From Arthrobacter psychrolactophilus (GTDB lineage: Bacteria > Actinomycetota > Actinomycetes > Actinomycetales > Micrococcaceae), in assembly GCF_003219795.1 (NCBI RefSeq), contig NZ_QJVC01000002.1, positions 407,281-471,280 of the forward strand: a DNA stretch of 64,000 bases, read 5' to 3'. The position numbers and the translations under genes are program-made. The notes under the pieces were generated by a model that ran no database searches, was not told the DNA's origin, and saw only the letters and a program-made list of their open reading frames with translations. This document shows, in pieces, positions 17,945 through 27,684 of this stretch; the first letter of the stretch is position 1, and every line of letters starts with the position of its first letter.

Positions 17945-18756
17945 AACTCTCCCTCGCATCGTTGGCGGCTCTCGCCAGCTGCCTCCTCCTCGGCGCAACG
18001 CTGGCCTCCTGCTCTAGTGCCGGCGATACCGCATCCGCGTCGCAGGAAAGCTCGGCCGCTGGCTCTGCAGTTCCGGAGCTTTCCGGAACACTGACGGTCT
18101 TTGCCGCGGCGTCCCTGAAGTCGACGTTTACCGAGCTCGCCACGGCCTTCGAAACCGCTCATCCTCAGGTCAAGGTGTCCTTGAACTTTGATGGATCCGC
18201 CACGCTTGTCACGCAGATCACCCAGGGCGCCCCGGCCGACGTGTTTGCATCGGCCGATACCGCCACGATGGCCAAGCTCAGCGAGGCGAAGCTGGCCGCG
18301 GGGACGCCAGTGGATTTTGCCAGCAACGTCTTGACCTTGGTGGTCCCGCCTAGCAATCCGGCCAATATCGCATCCTTTGCCGACGCGGCCAAGACCGGCA
18401 CGAAATTGGTCATCTGCGCGCCCAAGGTTCCCTGCGGTGCTGCCGCGCAGTCCGATGCCACAGCGGCAGGGCTGAGCTTGCAGCCTGTCAGCGAAGAACT
18501 GTCCGTAACGAGTGTGCTCGGCAAGGTCACCTCGGGAGAGGCTGATGCCGGCCTGGTCTATGTCACCGACGCCCGGGCCGCCCAAGACAAGGTCACAACC
18601 ATTCCCCTTGGGCTGGCATCGCCCACCGTCAACGAGTACCTCATCGCCGCCGTCAGCAACTCTGCCCACGCCGATCTTGCCGCCGCCTTCATCGCCTTAG
18701 TGACGGCGCCGGAGGGTCAAAAGGTCCTTCAGGATGCCGGCTTTGGTGCTCCTTAG
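17941..18756 (+). CDS. modA: Molybdate ABC transporter substrate-binding lipoprotein
   Basis: A 271-residue ModA. The signal peptide ends in a lipobox LASC with the acylated cysteine at about C24. The mature part opens with [17 protein letters not shown] and has [27 protein letters not shown] in two parts, which form the oxyanion site. It captures molybdate (or tungstate) outside the cell and hands it to ModB. It overlaps the upstream regulator by 4 bp and modB by 23 bp. Confidence 0.95.
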   Translation: MKLSLASLAALASCLLLGATLASCSSAGDTASASQESSAAGSAVPELSGTLTVFAAASLKSTFTELATAFETAHPQVKVSLNFDGSATLVTQITQGAPADVFASADTATMAKLSEAKLAAGTPVDFASNVLTLVVPPSNPANIASFADAAKTGTKLVICAPKVPCGAAAQSDATAAGLSLQPVSEELSVTSVLGKVTSGEADAGLVYVTDARAAQDKVTTIPLGLASPTVNEYLIAAVSNSAHADLAAAFIALVTAPEGQKVLQDAGFGAP

Positions 18757-19576
18757 CAGGCGGAGCCCTCGCCGCGAGAGCCGGAATTTTCAGGCGGTCC
18801 CCCGCTGGATCTTCCTCCTCGCGGCGGTGGGCGCGCTCTTCATTGTGCTGCCGCTGCTGGGCATGGTCGCCAAGGTTGACTGGGCGCATTTCATCCCGCT
18901 CGTCACCTCGGAGGCATCCGTCGCCGCGCTGCTCCTGAGCCTCAAGACGGCCCTCGCCAGCACAACCCTGTGCATCATCTTCGGCGTGCCTCTGGCCTTG
19001 CTCCTGGCCCGGACACGTTTCACGGGCCAAGGGATCGTACGCGCCCTCGTGCTCTTGCCCCTGGTGGTCCCGCCTGTTGTGGGAGGCTTGGCGCTGCTGT
19101 ACACCTTTGGCCGCGAGGGCCTGATTGGCTCATCGCTGCAGCTTCTTGGCATCGACATCGCTTTCTCCACGACTGCTGTGGTCATGGCGCAGGCCTTCGT
19201 CGCCCTGCCCTTTTTGGTGCTCAGCTTGGAGGGCTCCCTGCGCACGGCCGGCCAACACTACGAGGCCGTCGCCGCAACCTTGGGCGCCCGACCCTCCACC
19301 GTCCTGCGCCGCATCACGCTCCCCTTGGTCCTGCCGGGCCTGATCTCCGGGTCCGTCCTGGCCTTTGCCCGCAGCCTCGGGGAATTTGGCGCGACCCTCA
19401 CCTTCGCCGGTAGCCTGCAAGGCGTCACCCGCACCCTGCCGCTGGAAATTTACCTCCAGCGCGAGAGCGATCCCGACGCCGCCGTCGCCCTCTCCTTCCT
19501 CCTTATCGCGGTGGCCCTCGTGGTGGTCGTGCTCGCCTACCGCAGCCCCCGCGCACCACGGCAGGCCACGCCATGA
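18734..19576 (+). CDS. modB: Molybdate ABC transporter permease
   Basis: A 280-residue inner-membrane permease with about five to six hydrophobic helices. The coupling-loop EAA motif is [25 protein letters not shown] (read in two parts), and [11 protein letters not shown] is characteristic of ModB. The start at 18734 overlaps modA; GTG 18746 is an alternative. It overlaps modC by 4 bp. Confidence 0.94.
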   Translation: MPALVLLSRRSPRRESRNFQAVPRWIFLLAAVGALFIVLPLLGMVAKVDWAHFIPLVTSEASVAALLLSLKTALASTTLCIIFGVPLALLLARTRFTGQGIVRALVLLPLVVPPVVGGLALLYTFGREGLIGSSLQLLGIDIAFSTTAVVMAQAFVALPFLVLSLEGSLRTAGQHYEAVAATLGARPSTVLRRITLPLVLPGLISGSVLAFARSLGEFGATLTFAGSLQGVTRTLPLEIYLQRESDPDAAVALSFLLIAVALVVVVLAYRSPRAPRQATP

Positions 19577-20631
19577 CCCTAGATCTTTCCCTGACCCTGG
19601 CGGCCCGACATCTCGAGCTGCACCTCAGCCTGGGCCCCACCGAGACCCTCGCCATTATGGGTCCCAATGGGGCCGGGAAGTCTACGATCCTGCAGGTTCT
19701 GGCCGGTCTGGTGAAGCCCGACGCCGGACACGCAACTTTGGGCGATCGGCTCTTGTTCCGCATGGGTCACCATGGCAGGTGGTTGCCGCCTCATGAGCGT
19801 GGCATCGGCCTGCTCGCCCAGCAACCCTTATTGTTCCCGCACCTCACGGTTGTCGACAATGTGGCGTTTGGTCCGCGCAGCACCGGCGCCTCAAAAGCCG
19901 CAGCCAACGCGAGCGCTCACGAGTGGCTGCGGGAGGTGGCCGCGGAGGACTTTGCCGCACGCAAGCCCGCCGAACTCTCCGGCGGGCAGGCCCAACGTGT
20001 GGCTCTGGCCCGCGCCCTCGCCACCGATCCCGAACTGCTCCTGCTCGATGAACCCATGGCGGCCCTGGACGTCAACAGCGCACCGTTCCTGCGCAGTCTT
20101 CTCAAACGAGTTCTTGCGACGCGCCGCGCCATCATCGTCACGCACGACATCCTCGACGCGCTCATGCTGGCCGACCGCGTCATCGTGATCGAGGACGGAC
20201 GCATCGTCGAGGACGGCCCCACGGCCACGGTGTTGACGCACCCGCGCAGTGCCTTCGCCGCCTCGTTGGCGGGCCTGAACGTTCTCAGCGGCACTCTGAA
20301 CGCAGAGTCAGTCATCACCTCCGACGGCGTCACGGTCACCGGCCGCCCCGCGGGCGACTGGGGTCCGGCGCAAGGGGAGATGGCAGGACTGGCCGCGTTC
20401 CCGCCGTCGTCCGTCTCTGTCTTTCTCACACCACCTCAAGGAAGCCCACGCAACGCCTTCCCCGTACGGGTGGAGGCCTTGGAGCCACAGGGCGGGCATA
20501 TCCGGGTGCGCGCCGGGCTGCTCGCGGCCGACGTCTCCCCCGCGGCCATCGCCGAACTGGGAATCGTGCCAGGATCCGAGGTTTTCTTCGTGGTCAAGGC
20601 CGCCGAGGTGCTTTTATACCCTGCTGGCTAG
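19573..20631 (+). CDS. modC: Molybdate ABC transporter ATP-binding protein
   Basis: A 352-residue ABC ATPase with Walker A GPNGAGKS, signature [16 protein letters not shown] and Walker [15 protein letters not shown]-terminal TOBE/Mop domain (~285-350, ending [16 protein letters not shown]) is typical of ModC and may feed back on transport. It is the last gene of the operon; a palindromic repeat and a terminator follow. Confidence 0.95.
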   Translation: MTLDLSLTLAARHLELHLSLGPTETLAIMGPNGAGKSTILQVLAGLVKPDAGHATLGDRLLFRMGHHGRWLPPHERGIGLLAQQPLLFPHLTVVDNVAFGPRSTGASKAAANASAHEWLREVAAEDFAARKPAELSGGQAQRVALARALATDPELLLLDEPMAALDVNSAPFLRSLLKRVLATRRAIIVTHDILDALMLADRVIVIEDGRIVEDGPTATVLTHPRSAFAASLAGLNVLSGTLNAESVITSDGVTVTGRPAGDWGPAQGEMAGLAAFPPSSVSVFLTPPQGSPRNAFPVRVEALEPQGGHIRVRAGLLAADVSPAAIAELGIVPGSEVFFVVKAAEVLLYPAG

Positions 20632-20647
20632 CGTCCCTGCGAAAAAT

Positions 20648-20705
20648 GCCATAGTTGGGCATTCTCGCCATAAGTCGGCCTATAGCGAGAGTGCCCAGCT
20701 ATGGC
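20648..20705. repeat. Dispersed palindromic repeat, copy C
   Basis: Arms of 25 bp (20648-20672 and 20681-20705) share the GCCATAGTTGGGCATTCTCG core with copies A and B. Most mismatches between the arms are C/T or A/G, so they still pair as wobbles in RNA. A further half-element, TAGCTATAGCG, follows at 20715-20725. The repeat lies downstream of modC and of the tRNA gene. Confidence 0.85.
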
Positions 20706-20746
20706 GAAAACGTCTAGCTATAGCGGTTTTTACACGGGAAAACGAA

Positions 20747-20776
20747 AAACCCCCGACCGTCTGGCCGAGGGTTTTC
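20747..20776. terminator. Bidirectional terminator between modC and tRNA-fMet
   Basis: CCCCCGACC and GGCCGAGGG form a stem with one wobble around GTCT. An A-run precedes it and TTTT follows. It can end both the mod operon and the tRNA transcript on the other strand. Confidence 0.8.
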
Positions 20777-20783
20777 CTCATCA

Positions 20784-20860
<77 letters not shown>

Positions 20861-20933
20861 TTGCGTCCTCAACAGTACACGCCTTTTGCCCAAACACCAA
20901 TTCGAGAGGCCCCACGCCATGATTTGGGGAGTT

Positions 20934-21710
20934 TTAGCGGTGTTTGAAGACCGCCGGGCGCTTTTGCGTGAACGCCTCCATGCCTTCCTTTTGATCCTCC
21001 GTGGCAAAACACGAGAAAATGCCGCGCCGTTCGTGCCGCACGCCTTCGGCCAGGCTGCTCTCGAAGGCAGCGTTGACGGCCTCCTTGGCGATCATGGCGA
21101 CGGGCTTGGACATCGAGGCAATCGTGGCGGCGGTGGCCAGGGCATCCTCGAGCAACACGTCCACGGGCACCACACGGGCCACGAGTCCGGCCTGCTCAGC
21201 CTCCACGGCGCCCATGACGCGCCCCGTCAACACCATCTCCATGGCCTTGGCCTTGCCGATGGCGCGGGTCAGGCGCTGCGAGCCGCCCATGCCCGGGATG
21301 ACGCCCAGCTTGATTTCGGGCTGGCCAAACTTGGCGTTGTCGGCGGCGATGATGAAGTCGGCGATCATGGCCAGCTCGCAGCCGCCGCCCAGGGCGTGAC
21401 CGGCGACGGCGGCAATCAGGGGGGTGCGCACGCGCGCCAGTTCGTCCCACGCGGAGAACCAGTTGGCCTGGTACATCTCCACGGAGGACTTGGTGGCCAT
21501 CTCCTTGATATCGGCCCCCGCTGCAAAGGCCCGGGAGGAGCCGGTCAGGACGATGGCGCCTACGCCGGGATCGGCGTCGAACGCCTGTGCCGCGGACAGA
21601 ATCTCCTTGCCCATGGCATCGCTCAGGGCGTTCAAGGCCTCGGGGCGGTTGAGCGTGATCAGGCCGACCCGATCGCACTGTTCGACAAGGATCAAGGAGT
21701 ACTGCGTCAT
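20934..21710 (-). CDS. Enoyl-CoA hydratase
   Basis: A 258-residue crotonase of canonical length. The oxyanion loops are [11 protein letters not shown] and [13 protein letters not shown]. Glutamates sit at both catalytic positions: CELAMIADF and [15 protein letters not shown]. It is the last gene of a four-gene operon with HIB dehydrogenase, HIB-CoA hydrolase and an acyl-CoA dehydrogenase. It therefore most likely hydrates methacrylyl-CoA in valine catabolism, although the family has broad substrates. Confidence 0.92.
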   Translation of the reverse strand: MTQYSLILVEQCDRVGLITLNRPEALNALSDAMGKEILSAAQAFDADPGVGAIVLTGSSRAFAAGADIKEMATKSSVEMYQANWFSAWDELARVRTPLIAAVAGHALGGGCELAMIADFIIAADNAKFGQPEIKLGVIPGMGGSQRLTRAIGKAKAMEMVLTGRVMGAVEAEQAGLVARVVPVDVLLEDALATAATIASMSKPVAMIAKEAVNAAFESSLAEGVRHERRGIFSCFATEDQKEGMEAFTQKRPAVFKHR

Positions 21711-21752
21711 GAAAGTTCCGTTCGCTGAAGGGTCAGAATGGACTGAAGGGCT

Positions 21753-22700
21753 CTAGCCGCGGTGCTTCGAGGCGGCCCTGATGGTGTTGATGATGCCAGA
21801 GAAATCGGTGGTGTCCCCGCCGCCGAGGGAAAACTCGCGGTAGATTTCCTCCGCCGCACGGCCCAGCACGGCGTCGACGCCCGTGGCGTTAAGCGCCTCC
21901 ACGGCCAGCCCGAGATCCTTGGCCATGAGGGCTCCGGCAAATCCGGGCTGGTAGTCGCGGTTGGCCGGGCTGGTGGGGACCGGGCCGGGCACGGGGCAGT
22001 TGGTGGTCAGGGCCCAGCACTGTCCCGAGGCGTTGGCTGCGACCTCGTAGAGGGCTTCGTGCGTGAGCCCCAACTTCTCCCCGAGCACAAAGGCCTCGCT
22101 GACGGCGATCATCGAGACTCCGAGGATCATGTTGTTGCAGACCTTGGCGGCTTGTCCGGCTCCTGGCCCGCCGCAGTGCACGATGCGTTTGCCCATGACC
22201 TCAAAGATGGGTGCCGCGGCGGCAAAGTCGGCCTCGGATCCGCCCACCATGAACGTCAAGGTTCCGGCCTCGGCGCCTACGACCCCGCCGGAAACCGGTG
22301 CGTCCAGGCCGCGGTGTCCGCTCGCGACGACCATCTCGTGGGCGGTCAGTGCGTCCTCAACGGAGATCGTGGAACATTCCAGGAACAAGGCTCCGGGTTG
22401 GGCCGCGGCCAGCAGTCCCCCGCCGGTTCCCTCGCCCTCGAAGGCGGCGAAAACATGTTTCCCCGCGGGCAGCATCGTGATGATGACATCGGCCCCGGCA
22501 GCAGCTTCGGCCGAGGATGCCGCAACCACCACGCCGGCCGCGGCGGCAGCGGTCAGCGCGGCCGGCACCACGTCAAAGCCCCGGACACGATAGCCGGCGC
22601 GCACCAGATTGGCCGCCATGGGTCCGCCCATGTGACCTAGGCCGATAAAGGCCACCCGGGTCTGGCCCGGATCAGACGTTACTAAGGATTCCTCGCTCAT
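21753..22700 (-). CDS. mmsB: 3-hydroxyisobutyrate dehydrogenase
   Basis: A 315-residue beta-hydroxyacid dehydrogenase. It shows the Rossmann motif VAFIGLGHMGGPMAANL, the substrate motif DAPVSGGVVGAEAGTL and the catalytic lysine in GAGQAAKVCNNMI. It oxidises 3-hydroxyisobutyrate to methylmalonate semialdehyde in valine breakdown. GAAGGAG precedes the start. The next enzyme, methylmalonate-semialdehyde dehydrogenase, is not in this window. Confidence 0.92.
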   Translation of the reverse strand: MSEESLVTSDPGQTRVAFIGLGHMGGPMAANLVRAGYRVRGFDVVPAALTAAAAAGVVVAASSAEAAAGADVIITMLPAGKHVFAAFEGEGTGGGLLAAAQPGALFLECSTISVEDALTAHEMVVASGHRGLDAPVSGGVVGAEAGTLTFMVGGSEADFAAAAPIFEVMGKRIVHCGGPGAGQAAKVCNNMILGVSMIAVSEAFVLGEKLGLTHEALYEVAANASGQCWALTTNCPVPGPVPTSPANRDYQPGFAGALMAKDLGLAVEALNATGVDAVLGRAAEEIYREFSLGGGDTTDFSGIINTIRAASKHRG

Positions 22701-22735
22701 GGTCCAGCTCCTTCGCTTGTGCCACGTGGCTCATC

Positions 22736-23794
22736 TCACATATCGCCGGCGACGGGCGCCCGCAGTCCCAATTCCTGATCCCCCAAAGGCGCAAACACGC
22801 CGCTCACCAGCTCCTCCGGCACCTCGGCCAGGGACGCCGGCGCCCACCGCGGATTGCGATCCTTGTCGACCAGCTGCGCCCGAATCCCCTCGGCAAAGTC
22901 CGGCCAGCGCAGGGCCCGCAAGGCCACCCGCAGCTCCTGATTCAACGCCTCCTCGAGCCAGGACAGGGCCCGGGCCCGCCGCAGCGCCGCTAACGTCACG
23001 GTCACGGCGGTGGGTGACTTGGCCGCAATCGTCTGTGCAGCCGCCGTCGCCGCGGGATCACCCACGCGAGCCAGCCGCTCGAGGATGGTCCCGGCGTCGT
23101 CCGAGGCATACGCCGAATCGATCCACCAGCGTTCCTGTGCCAGCGCGGATTCCGGCGGCACCTGCCCATAACGTCCGACGACGGAACTCACGGAGCGCTC
23201 GGCCAGCTCGGCGACCAGCGTGGGCAAGAGGGCGGAGTCGACATAGTGATTGGCCAGGCCCATGAGAATCGCATCGGCGCCGCTGACCATGGCTCCGGTC
23301 AGCCCGGCATGCGTGCCGAGCTCACCGGGTGCGTGGGCTAAAAGGTATGTGCCACCCACATCGGGGACGAAGCCGATCCCGGTCTCCGGCATGCCGATGC
23401 GGGAACGTTCCGTCACGATGCGGTGCGAGGCGTGCGCGGAAATCCCCACGCCGCCGCCCAGCACCACCCCGTCCATGAGGGTCACAATGGGCTTGGGATA
23501 GCGGCGAATGCGGGCGTTGAGATGGTATTCATCGCGCCAAAACTGCTCGGACCCGCTCCCGCCGGTGCGGGCGTCGTGGTAGATCGAGACGATGTCGCCT
23601 CCTGCGCACAGGCCCCGCTCCCCGGCTCCGGAGATGAGGACGGTAGTGACGCCGTCGTCCGTTTCCCAGTCATCTAGGGCCTGCGCGACGGCCTTGACCA
23701 TGGCGTGATTGAGCGCGTTCATGGCCTGGGGCCGGTTCAAGATCAGCTGCCCGAGCTGGCCGTGCCGTTCCACGAGAACTTCTGCATGCTCCAT
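22736..23794 (-). CDS. 3-hydroxyisobutyryl-CoA hydrolase
   Basis: A crotonase-fold thioesterase of 352 residues, longer than hydratases and typical of HIBCH. Key motifs are GLCAGGDIVSIY, DGVVLGGGVGIS and MPETGIGFVPDVGGTYLLA, which carries the catalytic Glu. ATG 23794 has TGGAGG eight bases upstream; GTG 23809 is possible. It sits just after the acyl-CoA dehydrogenase stop. It releases free 3-hydroxyisobutyrate for mmsB. Confidence 0.92.
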   Translation of the reverse strand: MEHAEVLVERHGQLGQLILNRPQAMNALNHAMVKAVAQALDDWETDDGVTTVLISGAGERGLCAGGDIVSIYHDARTGGSGSEQFWRDEYHLNARIRRYPKPIVTLMDGVVLGGGVGISAHASHRIVTERSRIGMPETGIGFVPDVGGTYLLAHAPGELGTHAGLTGAMVSGADAILMGLANHYVDSALLPTLVAELAERSVSSVVGRYGQVPPESALAQERWWIDSAYASDDAGTILERLARVGDPAATAAAQTIAAKSPTAVTVTLAALRRARALSWLEEALNQELRVALRALRWPDFAEGIRAQLVDKDRNPRWAPASLAEVPEELVSGVFAPLGDQELGLRAPVAGDM

Positions 23795-23812
23795 GTACTC
23801 ATCCTCCACGCT

Positions 23813-24949
23813 TCAGCGCTCCACGGCCAGACGGCCCACGATCAAACGCATGATTTCATTGCTGCCCTCGAGGATTTGATGCACGCGCAAATCCCGGACC
23901 AGCTTTTCCAAGCCATATTCGCTGAGATAGCCATAGCCGCCGTGCAGCTGCAGCGCCTGGTTGGCCACGTGAAAACCAGCATCGGTGGCCACGAGTTTGG
24001 CCATGGCGCACAGCTTCACGGTGTCCGAGGCGCCGGTGTCGAGCGCCTCCGCGGCACGCCGGAGCATGGTGCGCGAGACCTCCAGCTCGGTGTCCATCTG
24101 GGCAATTTCAAAGAGCAGATGCTGCTTCTCGATGAGCGGGCCGCCAAAGGCCTGGCGCTCCTTCAGATACGCGATGGACTTCTCCAGCGCGGCCCGGCCA
24201 CCACCTAGCGAGCAGGCCCCAATGTTGACCCGGCCGCCGTTGAGTCCCTTCATCGCAATGCCGAAACCGTCGCCCTCCGCGCCCAGCCGGTTCCCGACGG
24301 GGATGCGCACATTTTCAAAAACGACCTGCCGTGTGGGTTGCGCCCGCCAGCCCATTTTCTTCTCGTTCGCCCCAAAACTCAGCCCGGGTGCATCGGCGGG
24401 AACCACGACGGCGGTAATCCCCTTCGCGCCTAGCTCGGCGGTGCGGACCATAACCAAATACCACGCCGAGGAACCGGCTCCGGAGATGAATTGCTTGCTG
24501 CCGTTGAGGACGTACTCCTCACCGTCGCGCACCGCCTTGGTGGTGATGGCGGCCGCGTCGGAACCCACGCCAGGTTCGGAGAGGCAATAACTTGTCAGCT
24601 CGGTCATGGCCGTGATGCCCGGCAGCCAGGCGCTGCGCTGCTCGTCGTTGCCAAAGGCGTCGATCATCCAGGCAACCATATTATGGATGGAAATGTAGGC
24701 GGCGATCGTGGGGTCCACGGCGGCCAGTTCCTCAAAGATGAGCACGGCATCGCTGCGGCTCAGCGCCGATCCGCCGAACTCCTCCCCCACGTAGATTCCG
24801 CCCATGCCCAAGGCGCCGGCCTGGGCCAGCACGTCCACGGGGAAAAACTTTTCCTCATCCCAGCGGGCCGTGTGCGGGGCCAGTTCGTGCAGCGCAAAAT
24901 CCCGTACCATCTCCACCAGGTCTGCTTGGTCCGGCGTGAGATCGTTCAT
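23813..24949 (-). CDS. Acyl-CoA dehydrogenase (probable isobutyryl-CoA dehydrogenase)
   Basis: A 378-residue flavoprotein with the ACAD signatures CLSEPGVGSDAAAITTKA and QLHGGYGYLSEYGLEKLVRD. The catalytic Glu is in the C-terminal LEGSNEIMRLIVGR. A strong AAGGAGG precedes the ATG. As first gene of the operon with HIBCH and mmsB, it most likely oxidises isobutyryl-CoA to methacrylyl-CoA and hands electrons to EtfAB. Confidence 0.92.
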   Translation of the reverse strand: MNDLTPDQADLVEMVRDFALHELAPHTARWDEEKFFPVDVLAQAGALGMGGIYVGEEFGGSALSRSDAVLIFEELAAVDPTIAAYISIHNMVAWMIDAFGNDEQRSAWLPGITAMTELTSYCLSEPGVGSDAAAITTKAVRDGEEYVLNGSKQFISGAGSSAWYLVMVRTAELGAKGITAVVVPADAPGLSFGANEKKMGWRAQPTRQVVFENVRIPVGNRLGAEGDGFGIAMKGLNGGRVNIGACSLGGGRAALEKSIAYLKERQAFGGPLIEKQHLLFEIAQMDTELEVSRTMLRRAAEALDTGASDTVKLCAMAKLVATDAGFHVANQALQLHGGYGYLSEYGLEKLVRDLRVHQILEGSNEIMRLIVGRLAVER

Positions 24950-25055
24950 GGTGCCTCCTTAGGCCGCGTCATTGCGGCATGCGGTGCGTGGCGGCTACCC
25001 GGGTAAGGGGCCACCGAGTGGGCGGGGCCGCTGTGGTGCGGTCCCGCCGTCGTGC

Positions 25056-26009
25056 TTATTTTGTCACTTTACCCATCAACGAGGCGACGGGGCGCAGGAA
25101 CAGCGGCTGGGCCAGGAACCAGGCGGCCGCCATGACCACGAGCGAGCCGGCAAAGATGCCAAAGCCCCACCAGTTGACCACGTCGGAGGAGGTGTACATG
25201 TGGTTGAGGTTACGTAGTGCGCCGGTAGCCAAGACGAGCGTCACGTGCACCACGATGAAGAACACAAAGTAGAGCATGACCGGGAAATGGATGGCGCGAG
25301 CCGTGGTGATGGGGTAAATCTTGTTCAGCGTGGTGGCCTTCTTAGGCCAGGCGCCGGACATGCGCAGGCCCGTGAGAATGGCCAGCGGGGCGGCGATGAA
25401 GACCGTGATGAAGTACGTGAGCAGCTGCAGGCCGTTGTAGTTGACCCAGCCGTTATCGGTGGGCCAGTTCAGCGACAGGTACTGCAGTCCGGCCGAGATG
25501 GCGTTGGGGAACACATCCCAGCTGGTGGGCACGATACGCATCCACTGGCCGGTGGCGAAGAGCACCACGACGAAGATGATGCCGTTGAGCACCCAGAGGG
25601 CGTCGAGCGTCAGGTGGAACCAGAGGTCAAGGCTGATCTTCGTGGGGTTCCCCGGGGTCTTGATGAGGCCCTTATTATTGCGGATCCAGTGCGCGGCCGG
25701 GCGCTTGGTGGTGCGCACCTGCCAGCCCGAGCGGATGATCAGCAAGATGAAGAACATGTTCAAGAAGTGCTGCCAGCCCAGCCACGCCGGGATGCCCACG
25801 GGTGCGCTGGCGGGCAGTTCGGAGTGGCCCGGGTAGGTGGCCATGAAGGACTTCACACCATCTAGGCTCATCAGTCCGCGGGCCACCAGCACCGCGACAG
25901 CTAGGAGCACGATCAGGGCGCCGGCGGAGACGCCAATTCTGCTCCACAGGCCGAGGCCGTTCCAGCGCGCGGCAATGGCGGCGCCCTGCTTGGACTTGGG
26001 GGTCGACAT
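25056..26009 (-). CDS. Cytochrome b/b6-domain (b561-like) membrane protein
   Basis: A 317-residue protein with four to five membrane helices and histidines placed as in Ni/Fe-hydrogenase or formate-dehydrogenase-type cytochrome b subunits (e.g. WFHLTLDALW, ARAIHFPVMLYFVFFIVVHVTL in two parts). Such proteins pass electrons between quinones and a partner oxidoreductase. No molybdopterin partner is adjacent in this window. It is divergent from the MarR regulator and shares its promoter region. Confidence 0.8.
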   Translation of the reverse strand: MSTPKSKQGAAIAARWNGLGLWSRIGVSAGALIVLLAVAVLVARGLMSLDGVKSFMATYPGHSELPASAPVGIPAWLGWQHFLNMFFILLIIRSGWQVRTTKRPAAHWIRNNKGLIKTPGNPTKISLDLWFHLTLDALWVLNGIIFVVVLFATGQWMRIVPTSWDVFPNAISAGLQYLSLNWPTDNGWVNYNGLQLLTYFITVFIAAPLAILTGLRMSGAWPKKATTLNKIYPITTARAIHFPVMLYFVFFIVVHVTLVLATGALRNLNHMYTSSDVVNWWGFGIFAGSLVVMAAAWFLAQPLFLRPVASLMGKVTK

Positions 26010-26155
26010 GGTCTAGAACCTCTTTCGGGAACACAGCTTCTCGCGCTGGCGATACTGTTCGTACGTTGACATCTATTGTCTCAGTCTCTGTACTACGCCG
26101 GACTACATGGAACGTCTCGTTATGTAATACGCGACGGCCCCGACTTCCCTTGAAG

Positions 26156-26177
26156 AATACTAGGCACCACTAGTATT
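26156..26177. promoter_or_regulatory. Palindrome, candidate MarR operator
   Basis: AATACTAG and CTAGTATT (26156-26163 and 26170-26177) are perfect inverted repeats with a 6-bp spacer. The size and symmetry suit a MarR dimer. The site lies 91 bp before the MarR start, in the promoter region shared with the cytochrome b gene. Confidence 0.6.
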
Positions 26178-26267
26178 TGCTAGGTATCCCAAGTAAATTA
26201 TGGGCAGACCCGATTATTCACCGCCACGAACCAGCCACGCCGCCGCACATTTTCGGAAGGGACCACC

Positions 26268-26804
26268 ATGGCACCCGCATCTCCGTTGCCCATGGACCCC
26301 ATTGCCGAGGCCAAACGCCAGTGGGTCGCACACGGCTGGGCCGATACCGCCGACGCGATGGCAGCCTTCTCCTCCGTCATGCGCGCACACCAGCTCATGT
26401 ACGGCAGGGTGGACGCGGCTCTGAAACCACTGGGTTTGTCGTATGCCCGGCTGGAACTTTTACGGCTGTTGTCCTTCACGCGCGACGGCGCCCTGCCGAT
26501 GGCCAGCGCTAGCGCCCGCCTCCAGGTGCATCCCACATCCGTGACAAGTCTCGTGCACCGCTTGGAAAAGGACGCCCTGGTACGCCGGGAGGCCCACCCC
26601 TCCGACGGACGGGCTACCCTGGTGGTGTTGACCGACGCCGGGCGTCAGGTGGCAGAGGAAGCCACCACTGTGCTGAACGCCGAGGTGTTCGCCAACCCCG
26701 GCATCCCCGCCGCCGATCTACCAGTCATGACCGCGATCCTGGCCCGCTTCCGGCGCAACTCGGGTGACTTTACGGACCCGGTGGAATACCCCGAGCCCCT
26801 GTAG
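26268..26804 (+). CDS. MarR family transcriptional regulator
   Basis: A 178-residue MarR protein. The winged helix includes ARLQVHPTSVTSLVHRLEKDALVRREAHPSDGRATLVVLTDAGR (read in parts), with the typical recognition helix and DGR wing. GGAAGGGA precedes the ATG. Its place between the valine and beta-oxidation operons suggests it senses an acyl-CoA or related metabolite; that is inference. Confidence 0.92.
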   Translation: MAPASPLPMDPIAEAKRQWVAHGWADTADAMAAFSSVMRAHQLMYGRVDAALKPLGLSYARLELLRLLSFTRDGALPMASASARLQVHPTSVTSLVHRLEKDALVRREAHPSDGRATLVVLTDAGRQVAEEATTVLNAEVFANPGIPAADLPVMTAILARFRRNSGDFTDPVEYPEPL

Positions 26805-26820
26805 CCCCCGCAAGCCGACG

Positions 26821-27684
26821 CTATTTGCCGGTGAATACGCCCGGCCGGCCCTCACCCAGCGCCGTCACGGCCTCGATCAAATCTTCGCTGTGCAGGAATG
26901 AGCTGTTCCACAGCGCCACGTGCCGCAGCCCGCGCGCAATGTTCTCCTCACGGTCCTCGTTCAACACCATCTTTGTCCCGGCCACGGCCAGCGGGGAATT
27001 CGCGGCCATCTCCCCCGCCATCGCCAGCGCGGCCGCCATGAGCGCCTCCTGATCGGCAAAGACGTCGTTGACCAGCCCGATCTTCTCGGCCCGTTGCGCG
27101 TCGATATCCTTGGCCGTCAGCGCCAGCTCGCGCAGCTGCCCCTCGCCAATGATGCCGCGCAGGCGCTGCAGGCTTCCCACGTCGGCCACGATCGCGAGCC
27201 GGGCCTCCCGGATGCTAAATCTGGCATCCTGGCTGGCCAGTCGCACGTCGGCCGCGCTGATCAGATCCACCCCGCCGCCGATGCACCAGCCATGCACAGC
27301 CGCGATGACTGGCTTTCGACAGCTGGCCAGGGAGGTGACGGAGTCCTGCAGTCCGCGGATAATCCCGTGCAGTTCGCTCCGTTGCGCCGCCTGCGCCTGG
27401 GCACCGGGCCCCAGCTTTCCAAGCCAACTGCCCAGGACCTCCTGCACATCAAGACCCGTGCTGAAACTCTTTCCCGCCCCGGCCAGCACCACGGCGCGCA
27501 CCGAGTCGTCGGCGTCGAGCGCGCCAAAGAGTTCCGGCAGCTCCGCCCAGAAGGCGAGCCCCATCATATTGCCGCGCCCCGGCCCGCACAGATGCACGAC
27601 GGCGACACCCGGCGTGGCTGCCCGCGTCACCTTAAAAGCAAGCCAGTTGCGTGTGAACGCTGGGCCTTCGATCTGCTCTTCCAT
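26821..27684 (-). CDS. Crotonase, probable dienoyl-CoA isomerase (ECH1-like)
   Basis: A 287-residue crotonase. The motif EARLAIVADVGSLQRL has Asp where hydratases carry the second catalytic Glu; this ADVG-LQRL pattern is the mark of delta(3,5)-delta(2,4)-dienoyl-CoA isomerases, which process unsaturated fatty acids. The start ATG overlaps the fadB stop (TGATG), so the genes are translationally coupled. It is the last gene of the fadAB operon. Confidence 0.85.
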   Translation of the reverse strand: MEEQIEGPAFTRNWLAFKVTRAATPGVAVVHLCGPGRGNMMGLAFWAELPELFGALDADDSVRAVVLAGAGKSFSTGLDVQEVLGSWLGKLGPGAQAQAAQRSELHGIIRGLQDSVTSLASCRKPVIAAVHGWCIGGGVDLISAADVRLASQDARFSIREARLAIVADVGSLQRLRGIIGEGQLRELALTAKDIDAQRAEKIGLVNDVFADQEALMAAALAMAGEMAANSPLAVAGTKMVLNEDREENIARGLRHVALWNSSFLHSEDLIEAVTALGEGRPGVFTGK

